A stretch of 56,521 nucleotides of DNA from an uncultured Leifsonia sp. (GCF_945957465.1 NZ_CAMFLC010000025.1:1-56521); one strand, 5' to 3'; positions 41,028 to 52,377 are shown, counted from the first letter of the stretch. Notes: generated by a model from the letters alone, not told the origin. Made by a program: numbers and translations.

Positions 41028-41231
41028 TCACGGATTGTGCTGCGCGTCGAAGATCTCGCCGTCGTCGCCGTCGGGACGAGCGAACAGCGATCCGAACGCC
41101 GGGCCGCCGAAACTCGTCAGCCCCGCCTCCCGCTCCAGCGACGCACGCCGTTCGTCGTCGTTGTTCTCGTACTCCTCGACCGGCTCGTCGGGCTCCTCGG
41201 GCTCGTGGCGGTCCCGCTCGCTGTGGCTCAT
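41028..41231 (-). CDS. Small acidic protein of unknown function
   Basis: A 67-aa hydrophilic protein, strongly acidic in its first half (SERDRHEPEEPDEPVEEYEN) with a more ordered C-terminal part (EREAGLTSFGGPAFGSLFAR). No family recognised. The ATG has TATCAT exactly 6 nt upstream on the minus strand (leaderless), which supports it as a real gene despite its size. The gap to the kinase gene holds the palindrome at 40937. Confidence 0.6.
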   Translation of the reverse strand: MSHSERDRHEPEEPDEPVEEYENNDDERRASLEREAGLTSFGGPAFGSLFARPDGDDGEIFDAQHNP

Positions 41232-41304
41232 GGCCGAATGATACTCAGTTCCCGATCAATGGGGGTGTATTCCCCGAGCTGCATATGCGAGGGAGGATGC
41301 GAAG

Positions 41305-41332
41305 AGGCCCGGACGCTTGCACGTCCGGGCCT
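41305..41332 (-). terminator. Terminator of the tRNA-Asn transcript
   Basis: AGGCCCGGACG and CGTCCGGGCCT form a perfect 11-bp stem with a 6-nt loop, just downstream of the tRNA on the minus strand, followed by CTCTTC. Confidence 0.75.
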
Positions 41333-41338
41333 TCGTGG

Positions 41339-41411
41339 CTCCCCGACTTGGACTCGAACCAAGAACCTGCCGGTTAACAGCCGGCTGCTCTGCCAATTGA
41401 GCTATCGAGGA
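41339..41411 (-). tRNA. tRNA-Asn (anticodon GTT)
   Basis: A 73-nt cloverleaf on the minus strand. The acceptor TCCTCGA pairs with TCGGGGA (one T-G), the D arm is AGCTCAATTGGCAGAGC, the anticodon stem GCCGG/CCGGC encloses CTGTTAA with GTT, and the T arm is CTTGG-TTCGAGT-CCAAG. Discriminator G; CCA not encoded. Confidence 0.95.
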
Positions 41412-41489
41412 ATGCTTGATCAGCGAAGCTACTGTAGCAAGACTTCGACCATCGAGTGAAATCGACCCGGCATCCCGCGCGCGTCGCCG

Positions 41490-42491
41490 TCAGTAGCCCG
41501 CTTCGGGGTCGACCCGGCCGACGAAGTCGCCCGTTCCGAGGAAAGCGCGCACGTTCGCGCCGATGCGCTCGGCGAGAAGCGGGGCGACCATCGCCGAGGT
41601 GTCGGCCTGGTGCGGGGTGATCAGGCACGCCTCCTCCGTCCAGAGCGGATGCCCGTCGGGAAGCGGCTCCGGGTCCGTGACATCGAGGCCGGCGCCGGCG
41701 ATGGCGCCGGTGCGCAGCGCGCGCAACAGGGCGTCGGTGTCGACCAGACCTCCGCGGGCGATGTTCACCAGATAGGCCGTCGACTTCATCGCCGCGAACT
41801 CGGCGTCGGAGAAGAGGCGGCGCGTGCCTCCGGTGAGCGCCGCCGCGATCACCACGACGTCGGCGCCCGGGAGCACATCGAGAAGCCGTTCGGTCGTCAC
41901 CGTGCGATGCGCCCCCTCGACCGGGTCGGACGACCGGCGGACGATCGTCACCCGCACGCCGAACGGAGCCAGCAGCGCCATCAGTTCGAGCGCGATCCCG
42001 CCGGCTCCGACGATGACGACCTCCCGGCCGTAGAGCGAACGACCCTCCTCGACCGTCGACCACGACCTCGCGCGCACGCGCTTCGGGATCACCCGCATCA
42101 GGGCGAGCGTCAACACGAGCGCGTGCTCGGCGACCGGTTGAGCGTAGGCTCCCTTGGCGCTCGTCCACACCAGCCCCGGGCGCGCCTCGGACGCGATGAT
42201 GCCGGAGAAGGCGTCCACCCCGGCGAACGGCAACTGCACCCAGCCGATGCCGGGATGCGCCTCCAGGATCGGCGGAAACGACGCGGCGTCCTTGTTCGAG
42301 AGCCACACCACGCCCCTGGTCCGGTCGGAGAGCGGCTCGACTGTGCCGCCCGCGGCCTCCACTGCGGCGACGAACGACGGCTCGGCGGTCGGGAGCACGG
42401 CGATCGGACCGGGCTCCGGCCGGTCCTCCGGTGCGAGGGGTGCGCCGCCCGGAGTGAGTACGGCGCGGTGCTGCGGTGCGGGTTCGGCCAT
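41490..42491 (-). CDS. NAD-dependent D-2-hydroxyacid dehydrogenase
   Basis: A 333-aa oxidoreductase interconverting a 2-hydroxy acid and 2-oxo acid. The Rossmann motif is VVIVGAGGIALELM (GxGxxA/G type), and the catalytic triad positions are visible: Arg in NIARGGLVD, Glu in DVTDPEPLPDGHPLW and His in LITPHQAD. Substrate unknown; serine-pathway PGDH is unlikely because no ACT domain is present. AGGAGG lies 7 nt before the ATG. It follows the ABC importer's last ATPase gene by 55 bp on the same strand and could be cotranscribed. Confidence 0.85.
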   Translation of the reverse strand: MAEPAPQHRAVLTPGGAPLAPEDRPEPGPIAVLPTAEPSFVAAVEAAGGTVEPLSDRTRGVVWLSNKDAASFPPILEAHPGIGWVQLPFAGVDAFSGIIASEARPGLVWTSAKGAYAQPVAEHALVLTLALMRVIPKRVRARSWSTVEEGRSLYGREVVIVGAGGIALELMALLAPFGVRVTIVRRSSDPVEGAHRTVTTERLLDVLPGADVVVIAAALTGGTRRLFSDAEFAAMKSTAYLVNIARGGLVDTDALLRALRTGAIAGAGLDVTDPEPLPDGHPLWTEEACLITPHQADTSAMVAPLLAERIGANVRAFLGTGDFVGRVDPEAGY

Positions 42492-42546
42492 GACGGTCCT
42501 CCTGGGTGTGCTCGGTATGCCTTCGGTCGTCGGTGCGCGTCGGCGA

Positions 42547-43392
42547 TCAGCCCGCACGCTGCGGACGGCGCTCGGTACGGCGCTGCGGCGGTTTCAACGC
42601 GTCCGCCAGTCCGCGCACGAACGGATGCGCGGGATCGGCCAGCACGTCCTCGATCGGGCCGTAGCCGACGGGACGGCCGCCCTGGAGCACGAGCGAGACA
42701 TCGGTGGCGCGGCGCAGCACCGCGAGATCGTGGCTCACGATGACCGCCGAGAAGCCCTCATGACCGCGCAGCTGTGCCAGCAGATCGATGACGGCGTCGC
42801 GCACCGTCGCGTCGATCCCGGCCGTCGGCTCGTCGACGACGAGGATCTGCGGACCGAGAACCAGCGCCTTCGCGAGCGCGACGCGCTGGCGCTGGCCGGC
42901 GCTCAGCTCGTAGGGGTACTTGGCGAGCACGCTGAGCGGCAGGTGCACGGTATCGAGCATCAGCGCGGCGCGCTCCCCCGCAGCCCGACGGCTGTAGTGG
43001 TGGTCGCGCTCCACGATCGGCAGCGAGATGTTGTCCTGCACCGAGAGCGTGGGCTCCAGTGTGGCGGCGGCCTCCTGAGGCAGGTAGCCGACATGGAAGG
43101 TGACCTCCGCCAGGTCGCGCTTGCGCGCGTGACGCAGCGAATGCCCGAGAACGGTCGCCTCGCCCCCGCTGATCCGCGGGCCGGGCTCGCCGGAACGGAG
43201 GGGGATCCCGCGTCCGGCGAGCACCGACGCCAGCGTGCTCTTGCCCGACCCCGTCTCGCCCAGCACCCCGATCGACCGACCGGCCTCCAGGCGGAAGCTC
43301 ACCCCGCGGAGAGCGACGCACGACGGGCTCGCCCCCCGCGCGGGATATTCGACGGACAGGTCGCTGACGACGATCGCGGGGTCGGAAATCAC
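42547..43392 (-). CDS. Extra single-domain peptide-type ABC ATPase
   Basis: A 281-aa nucleotide-binding protein, complete in itself: Walker A GETGSGKST, Q-loop VGYLPQEA, signature LSAGQRQRVALAKAL, Walker B ILVVDEPTAG and the switch VSHD. It belongs to the Dpp/Opp group but comes after a fused ATPase that already carries two such domains. GTG start, 9 nt after the fused gene's stop, so it is in the operon. It may pair with either fused half or serve another permease; its extra presence is unexplained. Confidence 0.82.
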   Translation of the reverse strand: MISDPAIVVSDLSVEYPARGASPSCVALRGVSFRLEAGRSIGVLGETGSGKSTLASVLAGRGIPLRSGEPGPRISGGEATVLGHSLRHARKRDLAEVTFHVGYLPQEAAATLEPTLSVQDNISLPIVERDHHYSRRAAGERAALMLDTVHLPLSVLAKYPYELSAGQRQRVALAKALVLGPQILVVDEPTAGIDATVRDAVIDLLAQLRGHEGFSAVIVSHDLAVLRRATDVSLVLQGGRPVGYGPIEDVLADPAHPFVRGLADALKPPQRRTERRPQRAG

Positions 43393-43401
43393 ATGTCGAC
43401 C

Positions 43402-45086
<1,685 letters not shown>

Positions 45087-45090
<4 letters not shown>

Positions 45091-46160
45091 GGCTTGACCT
45101 CGATTCCGTGTTCGTCGAACGACTCTCCGCCCTCCAGGCCGTCGATGCCTCCCGGGCCCGCCTCGAGCGGGCCGCCCGGCACGACCGAGGTCTCCGCGAC
45201 CTCGCCGGACGCCTCCGCTGCGCGCCGTCGACCGCGCAGGCGCGGGTCCGCGAGGTCGTTCAGGCTCTCGCCGACCAGTGTGATGCCGAGCACCACCAGG
45301 ACGATCGCGAGACCCGGATAGATCGCCGTCCACCAGATGCCGCTCGTGACGTCGGAAAGCGCCTTGTTGAGGTCGTAGCCCCACTCGGCGGCTGCAGTGG
45401 GCTCGATGCCGAAGCCGAGGAAGCCCAGCGCGGCGAGGGTGAGGATCGCCTCCGACGAGTTGAGCGTGAAGATGAGCGGCAGGGTGCGGGTGGAGTTCCG
45501 CAGCACGTGACGGAACATGATCCGGCTGTTGCTCGCACCGACGACCTTCGCCGACTCGACGTAGGCCTCCGACTTGATCCGCACGACCTCCGACCGGATC
45601 ACCCGGAAGTACTGCGGGATGTACACGACGGTGATGGAGATCGCGGCCGCCAGGATGCCGCCCCAGAGGCTCGACTGGCCTCCCGAGATGACGATCGCCA
45701 TGACGATCGCCAGCAGCAGCGACGGGAACGCGTAGATCGCATCCGCGATCACGACGAGGACACGGTCGACCCAGCCGCCGAAGTAGCCGGAGATGAGGCC
45801 GAGCACCACGCCCGCGAAGATCGACAGGATGACCGCCACCACGATGACCAGGATCGCGGTCTGCGCACCCCAGATCACCCGGGAGAAGACGTCGTACCCA
45901 CCGACGGTCGTGCCCCAGATGTGCGCGGGGCTCGGCGGCTGCTGCGAGCCGAACTGGCCGTGGGCGTCCTTGAGCTGGGCGAAACCGTAGGGCGCGATGA
46001 GCGGGGCGAAGATCGCCGTCAGGATGAAGATGCCCGTGAGCACGAGCCCGACGACGAGCATCCCGCGCTGCAGTCCGACGGACTGCCGCAGCTGATGCAC
46101 GACCGGGAGCCTGCTCCAGATGGACCGCTTGGGGGCGGTGCTGTTCTTCTGCGAGGCCAT
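45087..46160 (-). CDS. DppC-type permease of a peptide ABC importer
   Basis: A 357-aa inner-membrane protein with six helices. The N-terminal OppC-type entry (GLVLTGIFILTAIFAPLIAPYG, read as FAPLIAPYG) is followed by WGTTVGGYDVFSRVIWGAQT; the cytosolic EAA loop for ATPase docking is YVESAKVVGASNSRIMFRHV. The C-terminus carries an unusual extra 50-residue acidic tail rich in Gly and Glu. It starts 1 nt after the DppB-type gene and overlaps the fused ATPase by 4 nt. Confidence 0.9.
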
Positions 46161-46161
46161 G

Positions 46162-47259
46162 TCAGTACCTCACTCTCGGGTCGATGAGCGCCGCGATGAT
46201 GTCGACGATGAAGTTCGTGACCGCGACGATGACGGCGAGCAGGACCACCATGCCCTGCACCGCGATGAAGTCGCGCGACTGCAGGTAGTGCGACAGCTGG
46301 AAACCGAGGCCCTTCCATTCGAAGGTCGTCTCGGTGAGGATGGCCCCGCCGAGCAGCAGCGCGATCTGCAGGCCGATGACCGTGATGATCGGGATGAGCG
46401 CCGGCCGGTAGGCGTGCTTTCGCACCAGCCGGCTCTCGCTGACACCGCGGGAACGGGCGGCGTCCACATAGTCGGTGGAGAGCGTGCCGATGACGTTGGT
46501 GCGCACCAGGCGCAGGAAGATCCCGGCGGTCAGCAGGCCGAGCGTGACGGCCGGCAGCACAGCGTGCAGCAGCACGTCTCCGACGACGGCCGGATCACCG
46601 GTCTGGAACGCGTCGATGAGGTAGATGCCGGTCCTGTTCGGCAGCGTCTGCATCTCGATCTCCGAGCTGGTGGAGGCGCGGCCCGCGACCGGGAGCACGT
46701 TCAGCCAGATCGAGAAGACGAGCTTGAGGACCATGCCGACGAAGAACACCGGGGTGGCGTAGCAGAGGATGGCGAAGATGCGCAGCGTCGCATCACCCCA
46801 GCGGTCGCGGAAGTACGCCGCCAGCAGGCCGAGCGGGATGCCGACGATGAACGCGACGATGAGGGCGTAGAACGCCAGCTCGAGCGTGGCGGCGCCGTAG
46901 GTGAGCAGCACCTGCGTCACCGGCTGGTGATCGGTGAAGGTGGTGCCGAAGTCGCCGCGGAGGATCTGTCCGAGGTACTCGAAGTACTGCACCAGCAGGG
47001 GCCGGTCGTAACCGGCCTCGTGGATGCGCTGCTGGAGCTGCGCGGGAGGCAGCTTGCCGCCGAGCGCCGCCGTGATCGGGTCGCCCGTCGACCGCATCAG
47101 GAAGAAGACGACTGTGACGAGGATGAAGATCGTCGGGATGATGAGAAGGGCGCGGATGAGGATGTAGCGGCCCAGGCCGCCTCCCGATCGTCGACGCGCC
47201 GTGGTTCGTTCGGGGCCGGACGCCGTGGGCGCCGCCTGGCCGCTGACCGTCGCTGTCAT
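46162..47259 (-). CDS. DppB-type permease of a peptide ABC importer
   Basis: A 365-aa inner-membrane protein. The OppB-type entry is GRYILIRALLIIPTIFILVT with a long cytosolic N-terminal tail, followed by GDPITAALGGKLPPAQ and DFGTTFTDHQPV typical of this subunit; the EAA loop is YVDAARSRGVSESRLVRKHA. With the DppC-type subunit it forms the channel. The ATG start is taken over an upstream TTG, which has no ribosome site. It is separated from the binding-protein gene by a strong hairpin. Confidence 0.9.
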   Translation of the reverse strand: MTATVSGQAAPTASGPERTTARRRSGGGLGRYILIRALLIIPTIFILVTVVFFLMRSTGDPITAALGGKLPPAQLQQRIHEAGYDRPLLVQYFEYLGQILRGDFGTTFTDHQPVTQVLLTYGAATLELAFYALIVAFIVGIPLGLLAAYFRDRWGDATLRIFAILCYATPVFFVGMVLKLVFSIWLNVLPVAGRASTSSEIEMQTLPNRTGIYLIDAFQTGDPAVVGDVLLHAVLPAVTLGLLTAGIFLRLVRTNVIGTLSTDYVDAARSRGVSESRLVRKHAYRPALIPIITVIGLQIALLLGGAILTETTFEWKGLGFQLSHYLQSRDFIAVQGMVVLLAVIVAVTNFIVDIIAALIDPRVRY

Positions 47260-47287
47260 GGAAGCCAATCGTGGGTGGTTCGTGGGA

Positions 47288-47317
47288 GGGGGCGGCCCGC
47301 AGATGCGAGCCGCCCCC
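47288..47317 (-). promoter_or_regulatory. Stem-loop between the binding-protein and permease genes
   Basis: GGGGGCGGC (47288-47296) pairs perfectly with GCCGCCCCC (47309-47317) around a 12-nt loop. It lies in the 78-bp gap and has no U-tract. Such hairpins commonly protect the binding-protein mRNA end so that it exceeds the permeases. Confidence 0.65.
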
Positions 47318-47337
47318 GTTCGGCCGTGGAGTGCGGC

Positions 47338-48972
47338 CTAGCTCTTCGAGAGAGCCGCGTAGCGGAACTTGAACGACGGGTCGAGCGTCTTGTCCGTGCC
47401 CGAGACGTTCTTGCCCACGACGGCGACCTGGGAGCCCTGCAGCAGCGGCAGGGTGGACAGGTCCGCACCCACCTTCGCCTGGATCTCCTCGATGAGCTTG
47501 GTGCGCTCGGCCTTGTCGGTGGTGCCGAGCTGCTGGGTGATCAGCTGCTGCACCTCCGGGTTGTCGTAGTGGTTCGCGAGGAAGTTGTCCTTGCTGAAGA
47601 ACGGCGACAGGTAGTTGTCCGCGTCGGAGTAGTCCGGGAACCAGCCCAGCTGGTACGCCGGGTAGAGGTCCTTGACGCGGTCCTTGGAGTACTGCACCCA
47701 CTCGGTCGACTGCAGGTTCACCTTGAACAGGCCGCCGTTCTCGAGCTGCTCCTTGACGAGGGCGTACTCGTCACCGGAGGACGGGCCGTAGTGGTCCGGG
47801 TTGTACTGCAGGTTGAGCGCGATCGGCGTGGTCACACCGGCCGCCTGGAGGACAGCCTTCGCCTTGTCGAGGCTCGGGCCTCCGTTCCCGTCGCCGTAGA
47901 GGTCCTTGAGCACCGTGGTGGCGCCGGTGAGGCCCTGCGGCACGTACGAGTACGCCGGGGTGTAGGTGTCCTTGTAGACCTGCTTCGCGATGGTCGCGCG
48001 GTCGACGAGGTCGGCAGCGGCCTGACGCACCGCGAGGGCCTTCTTGGCGTCCGCCTCCGGGGTCGTCGCGCCGTACGGCTGGGTGTTGAAGTTCCACACG
48101 ATGTAGCGCAGCTCACCACCCGGTCCCTTGACGACCTTGACGTTCTTGTCGGTGCCGAGGCTCTGGATGTCCGTCGCCGACAGGCTGCGGAACGCCACGT
48201 CGATGGCGCCCTTCTGGATGTCGAGCTTCAGGTTCGACGACTCGGCGTAGTACTTGACGTTCACCTTGTCGGTGGCCGGCTTGCCCAGCAGGCCCTCGTA
48301 GTTCGGGTTGGCCTTGTACGCGATGAGGTTGTTGAAGTCGTAGCTCGTGATGTCGTACTGACCGGCGAACGGGTGTCCCTTGACGATCGTGTTGTCGGGG
48401 GTGACCTTGTCGGCCGAGAAGACCTGGTGGTCCACGATCGGCCCGGCCGGGCTCGAGAGCACCTGCGGGAAGGTCTGGTCGTTCGGCACCTTGAGCTTGA
48501 ACACCGCGGTGGTCTTGTCGGGGGTGCTCACGCTGTCGAGGTTGCCCAGGAGCGACGCGGGACCGTTCGGGTCGTTGATCTTCAGCTGACGGTCGAAGGT
48601 GAACTTGACATCCTCCGAGGTCAGCGCGTGACCGTTCGCGAACTTCAGGTTCGGCTTCAGCTTCACGGTGTACTCGGTCGGCGACGTGAACGCGGCGCTG
48701 GCCGCGATGTCCGGCTTGACATCCGGGCTGCCGTAGGGCGAGTTCAGCAGGAACGGGTAGACCTGGTTCATCACGGCGAACGAGCCGTTGTCGTACGACC
48801 CGGCCGGGTCGATCGACGTGATCTTGTCCGTCGTGCCGATGGTCAGCGTGCCGCCGCTGGAGCCGCCGGAGCCGTTGTTGCTCCCGGAGCAGCCCGCGAG
48901 CACCAGCGCCGCGGCCGCGAAGGCCGCTGAGACGGCGAGCAGGCGCCGTCCGCCGATGTGAACGGATCTCAT
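47338..48972 (-). CDS. Peptide-binding lipoprotein (SBP family 5) of an ABC importer
   Basis: A 544-aa extracytoplasmic lipoprotein. The signal peptide ends in the lipobox VLAGC (Cys27), followed by a Ser/Gly/Asn linker. The SBP_bac_5 core has TDKITSIDPAGSYDNGS, ALTSEDVKFTFDRQL and LGWFPDYSDADNYLSPFF, typical of peptide-binding members. It delivers peptides to the downstream permeases. A 244-bp AT-richer gap (48973-49216) precedes it and should contain the operon promoter, but I could not place convincing boxes. Cargo specificity cannot be told. Confidence 0.92.
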   Translation of the reverse strand: MRSVHIGGRRLLAVSAAFAAAALVLAGCSGSNNGSGGSSGGTLTIGTTDKITSIDPAGSYDNGSFAVMNQVYPFLLNSPYGSPDVKPDIAASAAFTSPTEYTVKLKPNLKFANGHALTSEDVKFTFDRQLKINDPNGPASLLGNLDSVSTPDKTTAVFKLKVPNDQTFPQVLSSPAGPIVDHQVFSADKVTPDNTIVKGHPFAGQYDITSYDFNNLIAYKANPNYEGLLGKPATDKVNVKYYAESSNLKLDIQKGAIDVAFRSLSATDIQSLGTDKNVKVVKGPGGELRYIVWNFNTQPYGATTPEADAKKALAVRQAAADLVDRATIAKQVYKDTYTPAYSYVPQGLTGATTVLKDLYGDGNGGPSLDKAKAVLQAAGVTTPIALNLQYNPDHYGPSSGDEYALVKEQLENGGLFKVNLQSTEWVQYSKDRVKDLYPAYQLGWFPDYSDADNYLSPFFSKDNFLANHYDNPEVQQLITQQLGTTDKAERTKLIEEIQAKVGADLSTLPLLQGSQVAVVGKNVSGTDKTLDPSFKFRYAALSKS

Positions 48973-49216
48973 ATCCGATTACCTCTTCCTTGGTGGGGTC
49001 ACTGAGACGGCCGAGCGCACGCGAGCGCTTCGTCGCCGAATCGCGTAGCCACAGTCCTAGCACGAATGCCGCGTGGAGCGCGCATCCTGCCGCGGATCGC
49101 GGCGTAATCTTTACAACGACGCAACAATATCGCGCGCATTTGCGCAAGCTGACACGGATTCCGTCGTCGCAGCGCTCGGATACCTTATCCTGCGCGACGG
49201 CGTTCCGCGGGCCGGC

Positions 49217-51127
49217 TCACTCGTCGCGCAGGCGCATCCGCTCCTGGTCGATCGACGTCAGCGCCACCTGCAGGGAGCGACGCAGCTCGGCGTTCTGCGG
49301 GTCGGTCCGTGCCAGCCGGGAGGTGAGCTCGGCCTTCTCGCGCAGCAGATCGCGATCGATCAGCCCGTCCAGGATCGAGCGGGCGTACCGGCCGACGTCG
49401 GTGCCGGCCTGCGGCAGAGCCGCCACCGCGAGCGCATTGACCGTCGGCTCGTACGCTGTGGGAACCTCCGCCAGGATGCGGTCGACCCACCCCGGATCGG
49501 CGATCGACGGCAGCTGACTCGCGATCGCGTCGCGCACCACCGCGTGCGTCGGATTGACGAAAGGCACCTGAACGGCGCGCGCAGCGCGATCGGCTCCGAC
49601 CTCGGTGGGAAGCTGCAACAGCACCATCAGGCTCTCGCGCTCGGTGCGCTGCGTCGGGTCGGTGGGATCGGGCTCCCGGATCGGCGCGGGCACGGGCGCA
49701 TCGGTGGCCTGACCGGAGTGGGGGCCGGAGGCCGGCGGTCGGCTCGCGTTCGCACGGTAGCCGTCGCCGTCGCCGCGGGCATCCCTCCTGGGCTCTCCGC
49801 GGGTGCTCCGCTGCGCCGACCGCACGGCGCGCAACGCGTCGTCCAGGTCGGCACCGGAGAGGCGCGCGAGCTCGCGCGTGTAGCCGTTCTGCGACGCGGG
49901 GTCGCGAATGGAGGCCACGATGGGCGCTCCGGCGCGCAGGGCGGACGACCGCCCCTCGACCGAGTCCAGGTCGAACCGTTCGACGACCTGCCGGATCATG
50001 AACTCGAACATCGGCTTGCGGTTGTCGATCATCCGTCGGACGGCGTCGTCGCCTCCGGCCAGTCGCAGGTCGCAGGGGTCGAGGCCGTCGGGGCCGACGG
50101 CGACGTACGTCTGCGCCGCAAAGCGCTGCTCCTCTCCGAACGCCCGCGCTGCGGCCTTCTGGCCGGCCGAGTCCGGGTCGAACGTGAAGATCACGGAGCC
50201 GGTGCTGCTGTCGTCGCCCATCACCCGCCGGATCACCTTGATGTGGTCGACGCCGAACGCGGTTCCGCAGGTCGCCACCGCGGTCGTGATGCCCGCGAGG
50301 TGGCAGGCCATCACGTCGGTGTAGCCCTCGACCACGACCACCTCGTCGCGCCGTGAGATGTCGCGCTTGGCCAGATCGAGGCCGTACAGCACCTGGGTCT
50401 TCTTGTAGACCGCCGTCTCGGGCGTGTTGAGGTACTTGGGGCCATTGTCGTCGTCGAGCAGGCGGCGGGCTCCGAAACCGATGGTCTGGCCCGTCACATC
50501 GCGGATCGGCCAGACCAGCCGCCCGCGGAAGCGGTCGTAGACGCCGCGATCGCGCTGCGAGACGAGCCCGGCAGCCAGCAACTCGTCGGGCGTGAACCCC
50601 TTGGTGCGGAGGTGCTTGGTCAACTCGTCCCAGCTCTTCGGCGCGTATCCGACTCCGAAGTGCGCGGCGGCGGCCGCGTCGAAGCCGCGCTCACCGAGGA
50701 AGCGCCGGCCGGGATCGGCGTCGGGCGCCGCGAGCCGCTCGCGGAAGAACTCCTCCGCGGCGTTGTTGGCCGCGAGGATGCGGGCGCGATTGCCGCTGGA
50801 CTCGCTCGGCCCTCCCCCGCCCTCCTCGTAGTGCAGCTGGTAGCCGATGCGCCCGGCGAGGCGCTCGACGGCCTCGGTGAACGACACGTGGTCGAGCTTG
50901 ACCAGGAACGCGTACACGTCGCCGCCCTCGCCGCAGCCGAAGCAGTGGTACCGGCCCACGCCCGGGCGCACGTTGAAACTCGGGCTCTTCTCGTCGTGGA
51001 ACGGGCACAGCCCTTTGAGAGAGCCGACGCCGCCCGGCTTCAAGCTGACGTAGTCGCCGATGATGTCGGCGATGTTGGTGCGGGCCTTGACCTCGTCGAT
51101 GTCGCTCTGTCGTATCCGGCCGGCCAT
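49217..51127 (-). CDS. dnaG: DNA primase
   Basis: A 636-aa primase. The CHC2 zinc motif is Cys41, His44, Cys62, Cys65 (LCPFHDE and HCFGCGEGG). The catalytic core includes RFRGRLVWPIRDVTGQTIGF and the TOPRIM residues VVVEGYTDVMACHLAG, FDPDSAGQKAA. The C-terminal helicase-binding part is divergent after a Pro/Arg-rich linker. ATG start lies 6 nt after TAGAAT on the minus strand (leaderless), a good -10 box. It follows dgt and DUF4282 in the same direction but appears to have its own promoter. Confidence 0.95.
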   Translation of the reverse strand: MAGRIRQSDIDEVKARTNIADIIGDYVSLKPGGVGSLKGLCPFHDEKSPSFNVRPGVGRYHCFGCGEGGDVYAFLVKLDHVSFTEAVERLAGRIGYQLHYEEGGGGPSESSGNRARILAANNAAEEFFRERLAAPDADPGRRFLGERGFDAAAAAHFGVGYAPKSWDELTKHLRTKGFTPDELLAAGLVSQRDRGVYDRFRGRLVWPIRDVTGQTIGFGARRLLDDDNGPKYLNTPETAVYKKTQVLYGLDLAKRDISRRDEVVVVEGYTDVMACHLAGITTAVATCGTAFGVDHIKVIRRVMGDDSSTGSVIFTFDPDSAGQKAAARAFGEEQRFAAQTYVAVGPDGLDPCDLRLAGGDDAVRRMIDNRKPMFEFMIRQVVERFDLDSVEGRSSALRAGAPIVASIRDPASQNGYTRELARLSGADLDDALRAVRSAQRSTRGEPRRDARGDGDGYRANASRPPASGPHSGQATDAPVPAPIREPDPTDPTQRTERESLMVLLQLPTEVGADRAARAVQVPFVNPTHAVVRDAIASQLPSIADPGWVDRILAEVPTAYEPTVNALAVAALPQAGTDVGRYARSILDGLIDRDLLREKAELTSRLARTDPQNAELRRSLQVALTSIDQERMRLRDE

Positions 51128-51156
51128 GTTCCGATTCTAGAGTGCAGCCCCCGACG

Positions 51157-52302
51157 CTAGTCCCGGGGCGGCCGTCTGCGCCGCGTGTTCTGGGCGATCT
51201 CGATGATCGCGCAGAAGACCTCGATGGTGACCCGCAACAGCAGGACGGACAGGATCGCGGCCACGAGCGTCACCAGGACGCCGAGCAGGAAGACGAACGC
51301 GCCTCCCGGTGAGTTGGCGGCGATCGCGATGCCGAGACTGTTGGCGAAGCCCACGACGATCCCGAGCCCGATGAGCACCAGGCCGACCACGTACACGGGG
51401 CCGGCGAGCTTGCGGGTCACGTAGCTCGTGAAGGTGAAGTCGAACAGGGACGAGAAGAAGCGGGAGTCGTCGAGACGGTCGGCCAGCTCGTTGACGCTGC
51501 GCGCGGGTCGGGTCCCGTCGGCGCGCTCCGCTCCCGCCGCGTCCGGCGCGGGAGCCGTTCCCTCCGCCGGCGCGGTCGGGCCGTCGGGCCCGGGAGGGGT
51601 CGCATCGGTGGCCGGGGTCTCCCCGACCACCGGAGGCGTCGCGGTGTCGGACGACATCCCGTCCGCAGCGGGCGCCAGCACCTCGGTCTCGATCGTGGGC
51701 TCGCGATAGAAGTCGGCTGCCGAGGGCAGCGCCGCTGTCGCGGTCTCGGGCGGCTCCGGCGCGCCTGCCTGCGCGGTGCTCTCCGAGGGAACGGCTCGCC
51801 CGGGCTCGGCCGAGCCGGGCACGTCGTCGACGGCTTCGGATGCGACGGCTGCGGGCGCGACGGGCTCCGGCGCGACGGGCTCCGGCGCGACGGGCTCGGG
51901 CGCGACCGGCTCGGGCGCGACCGGCTCGGCCGGAGACGCCGACGTGTCGGCCGCCGGCGCGGGTGCCGACTTGCCGAGCATGGCGTCGAGGATCTCGGGA
52001 GCCTCGCCATTCGGCGAGATCGAGGTGGCGGTCGAGCGCTTCCGCGTCGACGGCGTGCGCTTGACCGGCGCTTCGAAGTCGCCCTGCTTGCGCGCAGCAG
52101 GGGTGCGGCGAGCGGTGGTCCGCTTCGGTGTCGTACGGGGCGCGCTCGGCGCCGCGGCATCGGGAGCAGCGGACTCGGAAGCAGCGCCCTCGGGAGCATC
52201 GCCCTCAGGAGTTGTGGCCTCGGTTCCGGCCGCCTCCGGGGGAGCGGCCTCCTGGCCCGCTGCGGGCCCGTCGCCGTCCGACGGTGGCTGTGCGCTGGTC
52301 AT
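51157..52302 (-). CDS. DUF4282 membrane protein with long disordered N-terminus
   Basis: A 381-aa protein: about 275 residues of Ala/Pro/Glu-rich, low-complexity sequence, then a DUF4282 domain with RFFSSLFDFTFTSYVTRKLA and two or three membrane helices, ending FCAIIEIAQNTRRRRP. The N-terminal part contains five exact-length APEPV-like repeats and Lys/Thr-rich RTTPKRTTARRTP. The domain family is membrane-bound with unknown function. GGAGGG lies 8 nt before the ATG. It sits between dgt and dnaG. Confidence 0.78.
   Translation of the reverse strand: MTSAQPPSDGDGPAAGQEAAPPEAAGTEATTPEGDAPEGAASESAAPDAAAPSAPRTTPKRTTARRTPAARKQGDFEAPVKRTPSTRKRSTATSISPNGEAPEILDAMLGKSAPAPAADTSASPAEPVAPEPVAPEPVAPEPVAPEPVAPAAVASEAVDDVPGSAEPGRAVPSESTAQAGAPEPPETATAALPSAADFYREPTIETEVLAPAADGMSSDTATPPVVGETPATDATPPGPDGPTAPAEGTAPAPDAAGAERADGTRPARSVNELADRLDDSRFFSSLFDFTFTSYVTRKLAGPVYVVGLVLIGLGIVVGFANSLGIAIAANSPGGAFVFLLGVLVTLVAAILSVLLLRVTIEVFCAIIEIAQNTRRRRPPRD
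51857..51931. repeat. Five 15-bp tandem repeats in the DUF4282 gene
   Basis: GCGACGGGCTCCGGC and its close variants repeat five times without gaps, encoding APEPV units on the minus strand. In-frame slippage would change the linker length without breaking the gene. Confidence 0.85.
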
Positions 52303-52377
52303 TCGTTTCCCTCCGATGCCGTTCCTCAAGCATTCTGCACACAGGCCGCCGTTTCAAGCCCGCACGCGGCGCGCCGG

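Noticed and set aside
41490-42491. Phosphoglycerate dehydrogenase (serA)
   Set aside because: The protein is too short and lacks the C-terminal regulatory domain of actinobacterial SerA; only the generic family call is justified.
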